Positions 31,056-41,614 of a stretch of 64,000 nucleotides of DNA are shown piece after piece. Both the position numbers and the translations under genes were made by a program. How positions within the stretch are numbered: position 1 is the first letter of the stretch; each line of letters starts with the position of its first letter. Under the pieces are notes generated by a model that had not been told where the DNA came from, ran no database searches, and was given only the letters and a program-made list of their open reading frames with translations. Source of the stretch: Emiliania huxleyi CCMP1516 (taxonomy: Eukaryota; Haptophyta; Isochrysidales; Noelaerhabdaceae); assembly GCF_000372725.1 (NCBI RefSeq), contig NW_005198091.1:1-64000 (forward strand), written 5' to 3'.

Positions 31056-31784
31056 TTATCTGGCGCCGCCCCCGTACTGCGGCTTGAGCTTGTACTCCAT
31101 CTTGTGCGGCCCAAACTTTTCCCTCTCGCACAGCTCGTCGAGGACGGGTGCCAGGTCCGTCGGCCGCTGCCCGGTCTCGCTCGCGAGGTCCGCCTTGTGC
31201 CAGTGGGGCTGGAGCTCGAACTTCTCGAAGACGAGGTCGCGCAGCTCCTCCCGCGAGAGCTTCTTCTGCGCCTTGGCCGCCTTCTGCTTCTGCTCGGCGC
31301 GCTCCCGCTTCCCGTCCCTGATGCCCTGCTTCTGCCGGTGGATCTCGCTCGCTTTCTTGAGCGGCTGGTTGAGGTGATCGACGTCCACGGCCTCCACCTC
31401 GGCTCGCACGGACGCCGCCTCCTGCCGGCTCCGCACGAGCTGCTTGTAGCCCGCGCTCAGCCCCGCCGCAGACACATCCCCCTTGGCCGTCACCCGCCCC
31501 TCAAGCGCCATTTCGCCGGCGGGCGCGTCGGGGCCGCCCGGCGCGAAGCTGTACATGCCGCCCGTCGGCGCGCCCAGCGTCAGCTTGTACTCCACATCGC
31601 CGCCCGCCTCGCCCGACGACGGTCCTGCCCCGCCCGGCGCCGCGCTCGTCCGCAGCGTGTACGTGTCCCTGCCCATCGCGTCCTTCACGCCCGGCTCGAC
31701 GACGCCGAGGCTGTGGCCGGACGGCTGCTGCTGCCAGCTCTCCGCGAGGTGGCGCGGCACCTTGACGAGCCAGAGGGACGACAT
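31056..31784 (-). CDS. Transcription factor IIF, beta subunit (RAP30)
   Basis: 242 residues from the ATG at 31784. The N-terminus LWLVKVPRHLAESWQQ is the diagnostic start of TFIIF-beta, followed by the triple-barrel dimerisation region. The C-terminus is the winged helix: EELRDLVFEKFELQPHWH, KADLASETGQRPTDLAPVL, EYKLKPQYGGG. TFIIF binds RNA polymerase II and helps initiation and start-site choice. Length matches the family (~240-270). The frame continues upstream of this Met through a Cys-rich segment with a CA microsatellite, judged non-coding. Single exon. Confidence 0.93.
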   Translation of the reverse strand: MSSLWLVKVPRHLAESWQQQPSGHSLGVVEPGVKDAMGRDTYTLRTSAAPGGAGPSSGEAGGDVEYKLTLGAPTGGMYSFAPGGPDAPAGEMALEGRVTAKGDVSAAGLSAGYKQLVRSRQEAASVRAEVEAVDVDHLNQPLKKASEIHRQKQGIRDGKRERAEQKQKAAKAQKKLSREELRDLVFEKFELQPHWHKADLASETGQRPTDLAPVLDELCEREKFGPHKMEYKLKPQYGGGAR

Positions 31785-31955
31785 CACCGCCGGCTGGGCC
31801 TTTCCGCGCACAAGAATTTGGCTACGCCGGCAGTTCTGGCACACACACACACGCATGCATGCACAGACACACAGCGCCTTCCCCCTCAAGGACGAGCACA
31901 CACACAGGACGCACCTCTAGCGAGGCCCGCATAGAGGCATAGTATGTGGGAGACT
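31785..31955. other. 5' flank of the TFIIF-beta gene
   Basis: A CACACA run at about 31840-31860, then sequence up to the first inverted-repeat element. Probably holds the promoter. No motif identified. Confidence 0.5.
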
Positions 31956-33099
31956 GAGGGCCCAACTTCAGAATCCTGCTTTTTTGGGTTAGGGACGAGC
32001 GCGAAGGACCGATTGCGGTGAAGGACCGCAGGTTAGGGACCGATCGCCGCCGCTCACGCCAGCGGACGGTCGTCATCAGTGATGTTAGCTACGCCACCGT
32101 CTACCTCGTGCGCGATGCGCTCGCCGGCATCGAGCGAGCAACGTGTTCGACCGAGCGGCTTGCTGTGCAGACGGCTTCTTGTGGCTCTCGTCGAGAGCGT
32201 TTTGCGGCCCGGCGGGTGGGAGAGCATGTGTCGTCTGATGTGTCACTGTGTACGTTATATCAGTCTTGATAACAAGTACGGTCGATCCGTCAAAGCGATA
32301 CACTCGTCACGATCACGTTGGACGGCTTGCACAGAGCTCTGTGCCGGCACGCATCAGGAAGACCGCCGTACGGCAAGAAGAGCTCGATGGGGAGCGAGAA
32401 CCGTCAGAGGTGCTCAAGGAGGTTTCGGAACTCCGCCATGATGCGGTCAGTTCCCCCAGGTTTGACTGCGTAGGTCGCGGAATTCGTTGAGTACTCGCAG
32501 CCTTTCTGCGCCTCCGTCTGGGCATATCGGCTGCTCGGCAAGAGCAGTCTTTCCGGAAGATATCGACGATTTTCGAGAGCCACGCGCTTGGGAGCGATTG
32601 AGCGCGTCACGGAGGACTTCAGGTTACCCTTGAAGCTCCTCTGACGGTTCTCGCTCCCCATCGAGCTCTTCTTGCCGTACGGCTCTTCCTGTTGCCGGCA
32701 CAGAGCTCCGTGCCAGCCGTCCAACGTGATAGGAACGAGTGTATCGCTTCGACGGATCGATCGACCGTGCTTGTTATCAAGACCGATGTGACGTACACAG
32801 TGACACATCAGACGACACATATTCTCCCACCCGCCGGGTCGCAAAACGCTCTCGACGAGAGCCACAAGAAGCCGTCCGCACAGCAAGCCGCTCGTCGGAC
32901 AGGCGTGCTCGCTTGATGTCGGCGAGCGCATTGCGCACGCTTTGAACGGTGGCGAAGCCAAAAACACCGACGGTGGCCGTCCGCCGGCGTATGCGGCGGC
33001 GATCGGTCCCTAACCTGTCGCCCGCGGTCCCTAACCCAAAAGTGGTCCTTCGCGCTTTGGTCCCTAACCAAAAAAGCACGATTCTGAAGTTGGGCCCTC
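31956..33099. mobile_element. Long-TIR element A (1.14 kb)
   Basis: Terminal inverted repeats of roughly 450 bp; ends GAGGGCCCAACTTCAGAATC and its complement, flanked by AGACT on both sides (31951-31955 and 33100-33104). The arms share blocks such as GTCGTCTGATGTGTCACTGTG. The ~230-bp middle (32410-32640) is single copy in this window. Open frames in the arms have no domain, so the element is non-autonomous. It shares ends with element B. Confidence 0.85.
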
Positions 33100-33144
33100 A
33101 GACTCCTGCCGCCGCCCCTGCCACCCCTGTGTCAGTGTGCCTGT

Positions 33145-33240
33145 CTGAGAGAGAGAGAGAGAGAGAGAGATTTTAGCAATACCAAACAACTCTAACACTC
33201 ACACGTCATTTGGGGCCTGGAGCTCTGTTCACGTTTTTGT
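33145..33240 (-). mobile_element. LINE 3'-end fragment (~90 bp)
   Basis: Begins with a GA run and ATTTTAGCAATACCAAACAA, the reverse of the LINE terminus, and breaks off after GGAGCTCTGTTCACG. Extreme 5' truncation. Confidence 0.8.
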
Positions 33241-33304
33241 CCTGTCTGTGCACTGTGGTTCAGTGGTTGCGAGAGACTGCCAGTGAGAAGCTGGATGGAG
33301 GCAG

Positions 33305-33861
33305 GTCGCTAGACTGAGATGAGACCGCCAGTGGAGTTGGGAGTCCACCGTGCACCGCGCTGCGAGTCTGTCGTGTCCCTTGTCAGGACCAGGAGAGCCC
33401 CACCTGTGCCCCTGGTCGTCCTTCCAAAATCCTTGCTCGTGGTCGTGCAGGTGTGGACCCTGTCCTCCTCCCCCATCCCTCGTTTGGGATTGTCTGTCTT
33501 CTTTCTTTCTTTCTGCACCACAAAAAGCCGCGAGAGCATGGGATCGGCAGGCGGCGGCGGCGTCGCAGGACGAGGCAGAGGAGAGCGACGCGACAGAGGA
33601 GGAAGCGACAGGGAGGGGAGAAGCAACGACGAGAGTGGGACGACCGCGAGGTGGCATGAAGGTTGCAGCGAGAATCGGCGAGGGACTGCGAAGGGAGATA
33701 GGAAGCCCAATGGTTAGGCCTGTACCGTGTTTGTTATGACCCCCCCCAATGAGCACACCAGTGGAGGGAGGGCGCGAGACGATCGAGGGGTCCCGTACGA
33801 TGCGGAAGCGACCCTATCCGGTGCTCAAGTGCTCAGGGTGGGCGACGGCTAGCACCACACT
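33305..33861 (-). repeat. Family-D plus family-C repeat, reverse orientation
   Basis: 33310-33500 reads in reverse the same ~180 bp as 61485-61660 (GCAGCGCGGTGCACGGTGGA); 33500-33860 is a reversed family-C copy with the MPPRGRPTLVV and GTGCTAGCCGTCGCCCACC blocks. Element B is inserted at its edge. Confidence 0.75.
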
Positions 33862-34585
33862 GAGGGCCCAACTTGAGAATCGTGCTTTTTGCGAGGTTGT
33901 TTCGTGTTAGGTTGGGTTGTGCTTGGGTGAGGTTGTTGGCGTTGTTCCGAGTGAGGTTAGGTCGTCGGCGCGAAGGGTGAGGTCTCGACCGCCGCCGCTC
34001 ACGCCAGCGGACGGCCACCATCGGTGTTTTTGGCTTCGCCACCGTCCAAGGCGTGCGCCATGCACTCGCCGTTATCGAGCGTCCGAGCTCGCCTGTCCGA
34101 CGAGCGGCTTGCTGTGCGGACGCCTTCTTGTCGCTCTCGTCGAGAGCGTTTTGCGTCCCGGCGGGTTGAGAGAAGATGTGTCGTCTGATGTGTCACTGTG
34201 TACGTCACACCAGTCTTGATAACAAGCACGGTCGATCCGTCAAAGCGATGATACACTCGTTCATATCGCGTTGGAGGGCTGGCACAGAGAGCGACAAGAA
34301 GGCGTCCGCACAGCAAGCCGCTCGTCGGACAGGCGAGCTCGGACGCTCGATGTCGGCGAGCGCATGGCGCACGCTTTGGACGGTGGCGAAGTAAACAACA
34401 CCGATGGTGGCCGTCCGCTGGCGTGAGCGGCGGCGGTCGAGACCTCACCCTTCGCGCCGACGACCTAACCTTACTCGGAACAACCTCACCCAAGCACCAA
34501 CCCAACCTAACAAGTGCTAACACGAAACAACCTCACCCAAAAAGCACTCCAAGTGCTCCAAGCACGATTCTCAAGTTGGGCCCTC
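33862..34585. mobile_element. Long-TIR element B (0.72 kb)
   Basis: Same family as element A: ends GAGGGCCCAACTTGAGAATC and complement, arms of roughly 330 bp that nearly meet. Flanks ACACT and ACATT differ at one base. The right arm contains an extra CTCCAAGTGCTCCAAG block absent from the left arm, which is the constant end of SE1 between two GCAC tetramers. Confidence 0.83.
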
Positions 34586-34599
34586 ACATTTGGCCTGTG

Positions 34600-35445
34600 C
34601 CCGTTAATTCTCGAATATCTTTGAGAATATAGAGGGCCTAGCTAGCGCACTTGAGCATTCGATTTCTCGAGAGTGTAGATGCCCCGCCGCTTTTCCCTCA
34701 AGAATATACGAGCTGGTTCGAGCTTTCCGCAGCCCTTGACCTTACTTAAGGTCATTCACGGGTGTCCGCGGCCCACTGTGCCCGCTGGTAGGACAGTGAC
34801 CGCCGCAAACCCTGTGATCAGCATGCGATCTCGGATATTTTTTGTAGGCACCGTAACACCAAAAAACTAGTATGTCTTGCAGTGAAAAGTAATCCGAGCA
34901 AGCCCGCGGCCGCAATGAATTAAAAGGCGCGGTGTTCGAGGGGGAATATGGATAATCTGGGAATCGGCTCACCACGGATCCCCACCTCATCGAAAAACTT
35001 TTCACTGCAAGACATACTAGTTTTTTAAGGTGCTCTACAACCTAGGCACAAAAGATATGGCATTTGAGGCCATTTAGGGCCCCTAGACGGTCACTGAGTA
35101 GGCCAAAATCCCCACTGGGCCGGGAGAACCTTAAGTAGACCTCGAGTCCAAAGATATTCTTGAATATTCTTGACGTTACCACTGCTGCGCGTCTAAAACG
35201 GTCTTGACGAGAGAGCTCGAAACAGCTATTTCCCCCCTCAACAGTAGGGTTCGGGTCGATCCGACTGAAATCTTTAAGTTTTGGAGGTTCTGAGCGGGTT
35301 TGGGAGCGACTTTTGGCCTCCGTCGACCTACGGCTACGCGTGGTCAAAATATTCTCAATATTCGAGAATATTCTCGAGAATATAGACAGTCCGGGGAGAA
35401 TACAAGCAAAAGAATATAGATAGTCCTGGGCGAGAATAACGCGCA
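34600..35445. other. AT-rich segment with palindromes and a 30-bp TIR mini-element
   Basis: Contains a mini-element at 34861-35026 and outer palindromic motifs (TTCTCGAATATCTTTGAGAA near 34608; CTCAATATTCGAGAATATTC near 35352) that are partly complementary to each other. Base composition is much lower in GC than the neighbourhood. No gene seen. Confidence 0.55.
34861..35026. mobile_element. 166-bp element with perfect 30-bp terminal inverted repeats
   Basis: Arms 34861-34890 and 34997-35026 are exact reverse complements (outer end AAAAAACTAGTATGTC). Spacer 106 bp, non-coding. A clear target-site duplication is not seen. Fits a MITE. Confidence 0.75.
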
Positions 35446-35559
35446 CAGGCTAACTCACACTCCTCTCCTTCCTTCAAATCCCTGTGTGGTGGCGGCGTGC
35501 CGTCCTCCCATCCGCATCCCTCCCTAAATAAATAAACAAAGAACTTGACAAATGCCAAC

Positions 35560-35890
35560 AAAAAAACGGCCTACTCGCCTAAGTACTCTCGCTCTCTTTT
35601 ATGTCCCACCATGCAGAGCGCATCTCTCTCTCTCTGTTGTGCGAGGCGTGAACCGCGCCCTTGGAGCACTTGGAGTGCAGTTATCAACCTCACATCCAGG
35701 GCCGGGGAGCTCAGAAGCGCACCCAGCGGGCCGGATGATCGGGATCGGGTTACGGGCTAGAGAGCCCTAGCCCCGGCGCCATTCGCTCTCACCTGGCAAC
35801 CCTGTCTGCACGTCTCGCGCGCGCGTGAACAGGGCGCAGGGGCTCCAGGCCCCAAATGACGTGTGAGTGTTAGAGTTGTTTTGTTGAGTT
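35560..35890 (+). mobile_element. LINE 3'-end fragment split by an SE1 insertion
   Basis: 35566-35659 and 35776-35880 together give a continuous LINE 3' end in plus orientation (GTGAACCGCGCC then ATTCGCTCTCACC). The break is occupied by a 116-bp SE1 fragment. Confidence 0.85.
35660..35775 (-). mobile_element. SE1 3'-end copy (116 bp) nested in a LINE
   Basis: Begins with CTTGGAGCACTTGGAGTGC and ends at CCCTAGCCCCG. GCGCC flanks both sides (35655-35659 and 35776-35780), and intact LINE copies show only one GCGCC here, so this is a genuine insertion with a 5-bp duplication. Confidence 0.85.
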
Positions 35891-36436
35891 CGGTCGGTAA
35901 TGTCAGAAACCCAAACACAGGCGGCGACGTGGCGTACGAGCTCGTAGGTGAAGGAGGCGGGTACAACTATCAACTTCCAAGGACGCACGCGAGCGAGAAG
36001 CAGCACCAGCAGACAGAGCAATGACGATGATGAATGAAATAAATAAAACGGACATCCAAGGCTTGCCAAGCTATCCCTCCCTTGCTTGGGTTGCATTTTT
36101 GTTTCTTTCTTTTTGGCACAGCCCAAACACGCGTCGCCTAAACAACCGGCTCCTGCCTGCCTAAGGAATGCAAAACTTCGGGCTAGGTAGGTGGTGGTGG
36201 TCGGTAGGGTGGGAGCACTTAGAAAAGAAAATCTCGCGGCCGCGCAGCCCAGTCCACAGTGGAGACCCTCGCAGCCGCCCCTCGTGCCACCGGATCCACC
36301 CGAGCGCGGTGGGAGGGGTGGATCACCGTCGGCGGATCACCGTCGGCGAGGGGCGGCCCTACGCGGCGGCCGTGGCGCGGATGCTGCAGAAGGCGCGCCT
36401 CGCTCGCTCCCGCGCTCCCGACCCTCGCCAGTACTG
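35891..36436. other. Intergenic / possible 5' exon region
   Basis: The methyltransferase frame stays open upstream to 36191, but that stretch is Pro/Arg-rich without recognisable sequence. AAATAAATAAAA microsatellite near 36035-36050. No gene otherwise. Confidence 0.45.
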
Positions 36437-37696
36437 ATGGATCGCGCGCGCTACCGCTGGCAGGGAGGCATCACCGGCCCGCAGCGCTCCCGCCACCTCG
36501 AGAAGAGCGACGCCGCATCCCGCACGCTCGAGGTGGGCGAGGTGCCTTGGGACGGCAACTCCTCGAGCAGGAAGCAGGCGGTCGGGGGAGCGGGGGCGAC
36601 TCACACGGCAGGCGCGCGACCAGCCCTCGACCACCGCCTCGAAGACGGCCCGCCCTCCGCTTCGGAGGTCGAGCGAGCCTTTGGCCTGCACCGCTTCCGC
36701 GAGCCGGAGGCGCACGGGCTCGAGTTTGCGCGCGGCGAGGTGCGATGCGTCTGCGGGTGCTGCGAGACGTGGCAGCGCTGGGTGAGCGGCAAGCCCTTGC
36801 TCACGTCGGCGGGCGGGCTTCCGGTCACTGTGCACGGCGGCGGCGCGCCACTCGTGCGGTACGAGGTGATCACGGCCGAGCTAGTCGAGAGCCTCGCCAT
36901 CTGGTTCGCCGGCCTCGCAGGGCGGAGGCCGGCACCGCTCCGGGTCCTCGAGGTTGGCGCCGGTGACGGGCGCCTCACTCTTCACCTGCGGGCGGCGCTG
37001 AGACGGCGAGGGCTCTCGTCGCGCGAGGTGCAGCTCGTCGCCACCGATAGCGGCGCGCGGGAGCTCGCCGCGTGCGAGCCGGGTGCGGTCGAGGCGCGCG
37101 ACTACCGCTCCGCGCTGCTCGAGCACGCGCCGCACGCCGTGCTCTGCTCGTGGATGCCGCTGGGGGAGGACTGGACCGCCGCCTTTCGCAGCAGCGAGTC
37201 GGTCGAGACGTACCTCCTCCTCGGCGAGGTGGACGACGGCTGCTGCGGCCGGCCGTGGGAGACGTGGGGCTACGACGCAGACGGGACCCACGGAAGCGAG
37301 AGCGAGGGCGACGGCGAGAGCGGTGGCGAGAGCGGTGATGAGAGCGGTGATGCGGGCGGCGGCGAGGGCGAGGGCGAAGGCGGGAGTGTGGGAAGGAAGC
37401 GGCAATGCGGCGGGCTGCGGGCTGCGCGCCGCAGAAGCGCGGTGGACTGGGCGCAGCGGCTGCCCGCCGTTGAGACCGCAGGGCCGCCGGGTCGGCCTGA
37501 GGGTCGGCCCGAGGAGGACGCTTGCGCGTGGCGGAGGGTGTACGAGCGCCGCCCGCTCCGCACGCCGTTCGGCGCAGACGGGTGGACGCGCAGGCCGCTG
37601 CCCGGCGTGAGCTGCCAGATCTGTCGGACCGACGCGCCGTGGTGCAACAGGCGGCACTCCCAGGCCGTCTGCTTTGAACGGCTCCCAGACAGATAG
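36437..37696 (+). CDS. Class I SAM-dependent methyltransferase-like protein
   Basis: 419 residues from the ATG at 36437. A Cys cluster (RCVCGCCETW, ~97-106) precedes the Rossmann core: RVLEVGAGDGRLTLHL (motif I, ~170), then VQLVATDSG (acidic end of strand 2), HAVLCSWMPLGEDW and ETYLLLGEVDDGCCG. A Gly/Glu/Ser-rich low-complexity insert follows (~280-320). The tail has a second Cys cluster (SCQICRTDAPWC). The pattern fits a SAM-binding methyltransferase, but I cannot name the substrate. A longer frame upstream is open; this ATG is chosen because the upstream residues lack structure. Confidence 0.62.
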   Translation: MDRARYRWQGGITGPQRSRHLEKSDAASRTLEVGEVPWDGNSSSRKQAVGGAGATHTAGARPALDHRLEDGPPSASEVERAFGLHRFREPEAHGLEFARGEVRCVCGCCETWQRWVSGKPLLTSAGGLPVTVHGGGAPLVRYEVITAELVESLAIWFAGLAGRRPAPLRVLEVGAGDGRLTLHLRAALRRRGLSSREVQLVATDSGARELAACEPGAVEARDYRSALLEHAPHAVLCSWMPLGEDWTAAFRSSESVETYLLLGEVDDGCCGRPWETWGYDADGTHGSESEGDGESGGESGDESGDAGGGEGEGEGGSVGRKRQCGGLRAARRRSAVDWAQRLPAVETAGPPGRPEGRPEEDACAWRRVYERRPLRTPFGADGWTRRPLPGVSCQICRTDAPWCNRRHSQAVCFERLPDR

Positions 37697-38185
37697 CGCA
37701 GAGTTTGTCGTGCGGGCGGTTGTCTGTTGGGCGGCTCTCTGCGCTCACGTGACCGGACCCGGTGAGCGCACCCGCGTTTGCGACCACGGGGACCCGATTT
37801 TCGTTTACCAGATGTCGTTTACACGCGATGAGATGTACGTCAGTCGATCCGGCTTTTTTACTTTTTTTCGGCATTCGGGCACATTCATTCAAAATGTTAC
37901 TTGTTAGTTGTTAGATGCTACCGCATTGCCAATGGTTAAATGTGCACCGTAGATCACTGACTCTGTAGGTAGTACTGTGTGCTGCGCCGTGCGCGACCTC
38001 GGAACACGCAACCGACACATACGTACAAAAGTGTCTCACTCTGCGAACCCCCCGCGAACCGTCAACCGACACCGCGCGCCCACGTCAGAGCACTCAGCGC
38101 GAGTTTTCTCGGGCAGAACTGGCGCCTGGCCTCGCGCCCCATGCAGCCGCGGACACGGCGTAATTCGCGCTTTGCCAAGCGCACC
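37697..38185. other. Intergenic between convergent genes
   Basis: Between the methyltransferase and F-box genes; both stop codons face it. No gene or repeat recognised. Confidence 0.6.
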
Positions 38186-39608
38186 TCAGTACAGGGTGTA
38201 TCCGCGTTCGAGCGCGTCCAGGACGCCTTCGAGCGAGAGCCCGCCGATGTGCTCTGCGGGGTAGTTGCAGACTCTGGCTTGCTGCAGCTTCGACGAGTGC
38301 TTGGGCTCGAATCGATGCTCGTCGGCGACACAGCCGCTGGGCTCGAGCTTCGGGCAAGCCATGCACAGCTCCTCGATCGTGTCCTTTTGCAGATCGGGGC
38401 CGTGCTCGTCCTTGCAGTGCTTCAGCCGCACGAGAGCGAGGGCGGGCAGCTCGCAGCCCGCAAAGTCGCTCGGCGCCACGACGATCTCCTTGAGCTCAAG
38501 CATGACGAGCGTGCGCGGCAGCGGTGTGGCTTGGAAGCTCTTTCCGAGGCGGGGCAGCCGAGGCAGCGTCTCGCCTCGCGAGAGGTACTTCCTGCCGTGG
38601 GCGAGGCAGAGCGACTCGAGCCGCGGGCAGCCAGAGACAAAGGTCTTGATGAAGCACGCGAGGCTGGCGTCGGAGAGGTGCGGCGACGCGTCGCTCGCGG
38701 TGAAGCCGTAGATCATGTCGTAGATGTGGAGGCGCCGGAGGTTGGCGCCCTGCAGAGGCGCCGTCGGCAGCGGCGGCGACGGGCCGCGCAGGGCAAAAGA
38801 GATCGTGAACTCCTGCAGCTCGGGGAAGAGCGCGCCTGCCGCGACGCCTGCAAAGGGCGTGACGTTCTCCGCGTACCGGCCCGTCTGGCGAAGCCGTGTC
38901 AGCAGCGGCGTGCCGCCCTGCCGCGCCTCGCGGAGCAGCTTGGCGAGGCCTTCGAGGATGTCGCCGGACAGCTTGTGGGAGGCGAGCGACTCGAGGCTCG
39001 GCGCCGTCTTGAGCACTGCGAGCACGGTGGCCGCGCCCACCTGGCCCCAGTCGAGGTCGAGGATGCGGAGGGCGGGGCGCTGCACCTTTGCCATCAGGGT
39101 CAGAATCTTCTTGTTCATTCCCTGTCCTGTCAGGCTGAGGCGCTCCACGCCCGGAAAGAGCGCGAGCGTCGCGCTCACGTCGTCGGGCGCGAAGCCCTTT
39201 GAGATCAGCAGCGAGAGCTCAGTCACCTTGTCGGCATCGGGCAGCCACTGCGCAAAGCGGACGAGGTTGCGGCTTGTGATCCAGTCCACAGTCTCGTAAT
39301 GGTGACCGAGCCGCTGCGCGTCCTGAAGCGATGTGCGAACGACCGACCACAGGTCGGCGACGAATCGCAGCGGCCGCAGCCCTTTGCAAACCTCGATCGC
39401 AAAGGTCAGCTTGACCGGCAGGTAGCAGTTCTCGAGGACCTTGACGAGCAGGTCGACGGGCAGCAGCGAAAAGGGACCGGCGTCCTCGAATTGCGCCACC
39501 GCGGTGCCGACACGCACGGCGGCGCGGGCGGGAGGAGGGCGTGCGCTCCCCTCTAGCTGCTTGAGGCTGATTGGAGCGCCGGCGCGCAGCGACGCAAGGA
39601 CGAGCTGC
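38186..39608 (-). CDS. F-box / leucine-rich-repeat-like protein
   Basis: About 473 codons, 5' end incomplete: the frame is open from a CTAG splice acceptor at 39609, with no ATG inside the first part, so a 5' exon encoding the start is missing. FSLLPVDLLVKVLENCYLP (~45-65) is an F-box helix pair; the rest has Leu-rich repeats (VTELSLLISKGF, VERLSLTGQG, LRILDLDWGQ, LESLCLAHG, LVMLELKEIVV, LALVRLKHC). F-box proteins recruit substrates to SCF ubiquitin ligases. The likely first exon lies around 39620-39720, where a frame reads KKATRKAAASTS. Substrate unknown. Confidence 0.75.
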
Positions 39609-39619
39609 TAGTGCGGCGC

Positions 39620-41184
39620 GGCCGCACGAGGCGACGAGGCGTTCGGCGTCGGCCGGCGCGGCGGTGCTGGTGGAAGCGGCAGCCTTGCGAGTGGCCTTCT
39701 TGGCGGCGGCAGCATGCCGCCGAGGCGCAACCCTGGTTCGGCCGCGCTTTCTTTATTTCGAACAAAGAATAAGAACCGGCCCCCGCGAGCGTGGAATAGG
39801 ACCGCCGCAAGCGGCGTGGCGTGGAGCGGTTGAGCGTCCCTCCGGGGGCCCCTCTGCGCCGGGGAGGCGTTGTTGGCGGCTAGGATGCGTCCGTCGCCGT
39901 TTTCAAACTCGGGGCCCACTCCGCTACGCTCCGACCCGAATTTGGAGGGCCATGAAATTTAAGGTGTTGCTGCGCAAAAGGGGTGGCGCGCGGGCGCGCG
40001 CGGCGGCGGGCGTCGAGCGCGGAGCGGCAAACACAATGACGTCGGAAAGCTCTGCATCAAGTATACAGTAGGCTCTAAGCACGGAACCAGAGTTAGGGGA
40101 GAAGTGTGGTGCTAGCCGTCGCCCACCCTCGGGCGTCTACCACGTCCTATCGTTGACTAGCGCTACCTCGCGTTGGCGCACCAGCTTCTACTTCAGCGCG
40201 AAGCTTCGCTGGAAAGAGAAGATGAAGCACGCGCTCACGGCAGATCGTCGCAGGAGGGGGAGCGAGGCACCACTCGGGCCGACGAACAAAGAAAGAAACG
40301 TTCCAACAGAAACGTTCCAACAGCTAGTGCTCAAGACGTCTTTCCGCGACTCCACCCCCAGCAGCTTCATCTCTGACTCCAACATCACCGGTACGATGTT
40401 CGAGGAGCTATCAGTAAATATGCGAGATACCCTTTTCTTTGCGCTTCTTTTTTCCGTTTTTTTCTTTTTGTCGTGAGCACTTGAGATACCACATGTTCAA
40501 ACTCCGCACTTTAATTCGATCTTTCTCGCCGCGGCTCGTGGGGCTCGGAAGTAGTCAAGCAGGTGAGCGGAGTGGGCGGAAGGAGGCCTGGGAGCATTTT
40601 GGCACATGTACATGTACATGTGGTGCATATGTTGTTGCGTAAACTGTGTTTTTTTGTGGGGCAGGGGCGGAGCCCCTAAGCCCTATTGCCCACGCTTGCG
40701 GGCCGATCAGGGGTGTGTGGGTCCACAGTGCGAATACCAACACGGTATCTCCAAACGACAGACCTCACCGTGCCATGTAGACGCCCGCACAACCAGAGAT
40801 CGCCGCGAAGCCCGCCGGGAGGCTCGAGAATGGCGGCGCAGCAGGGAGGGCGTGAGATGGGGCACAATCGCCGCCGCCCTAATCGACAAGTATTCATGCT
40901 GCGGCACGACAGATACGCCCGCCTGCACACAGTCGCGGGCGTGAGGTCTCAATTTGTCGCTAGGACCCAAGAGCAATGCATGCACACGCATGTGCATGTT
41001 GTGCAATGACAGCGGGACGGAGGGGCAGGCCGTGTCTGCACGTCTCGCGCGCGCGTGAACAGGGCTCCAGGCCCCAAATTACGTGTGAGTGTTAGAGTTG
41101 TTTGGTATTGCTAAAAATCTCTCTCTCTCCGATCTTGCCCCCGTCGCATGCCGGAGAGCACGCACCGCTGTGATGCTTGAAAGA
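39620..41184. other. Intergenic with repeat fragments
   Basis: A short family-C fragment lies at about 40095-40140 and a LINE 3' fragment at 41030-41125. The 107-codon frame at 40153-40476 with a hydrophobic end is not convincing. An ACATGT tandem sits near 40603-40620. Confidence 0.5.
41030..41125 (+). mobile_element. LINE 3'-end fragment (~95 bp)
   Basis: GTCTGCACGTCTCGCGCGC through GGTATTGCTAAAAATCTCTC, the constant LINE end in plus orientation, truncated on its left. Confidence 0.85.
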
Positions 41185-41510
41185 AAGAAAGAAAACAGAC
41201 AATCCAAGGGAGGGATGGGAGGACGGCACGCCGCCACCACACAGGGATTTTAAGAAGAGGGGTGGGTGCGCACGTGCGCTAGCCGTCGCCCACCCTTGGG
41301 CGTCTGCCTCTTCCTATCTCTCTTGGCAGTCCCTCTCCGATTCTCGCTGCAACCTTCATGCCACCTCGCGGTCTTCCCACTCTCGTCGTTCTCAACAAAC
41401 TCTCTCTCTCTCGTTCTCTCTCTTGTCGCTTCTTCCTCTGTCGCTTCGCTCCCCTCTGCCTCGTTCTGCGACGACGCCGCTGCCTGCCGATCCCTGAGGC
41501 TCTGCTAAAC
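41185..41510 (+). repeat. Family-C repeat, upstream of the DEMETER-like gene
   Basis: Same blocks as 23740-24165, including GCTAGCCGTCGCCCACC and CTTCATGCCACCTCGCGG. It ends about 105 bp before the ATG of the DNA glycosylase gene. Confidence 0.75.
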
Positions 41511-41614
41511 TTGCTTAAATTCTTTTAGCCTGCGAGACGAGCACAGCCGCGCGAAACAACCGAGGCAGGCTCATCACTGAGGTGACGACAGCCGATAGGC
41601 GGACCTCCAACGCG

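Noticed and set aside
31785-31901. Cys-rich extension of TFIIF-beta
   Set aside because: CA microsatellite translation; the known TFIIF-beta start LWLVKVP follows the Met at 31784.
40153-40476. 107-codon frame with hydrophobic C-terminus
   Set aside because: Starts in a repeat-derived region, contains a small tandem duplication and has no recognisable family; the hydrophobic end is a T-rich run.
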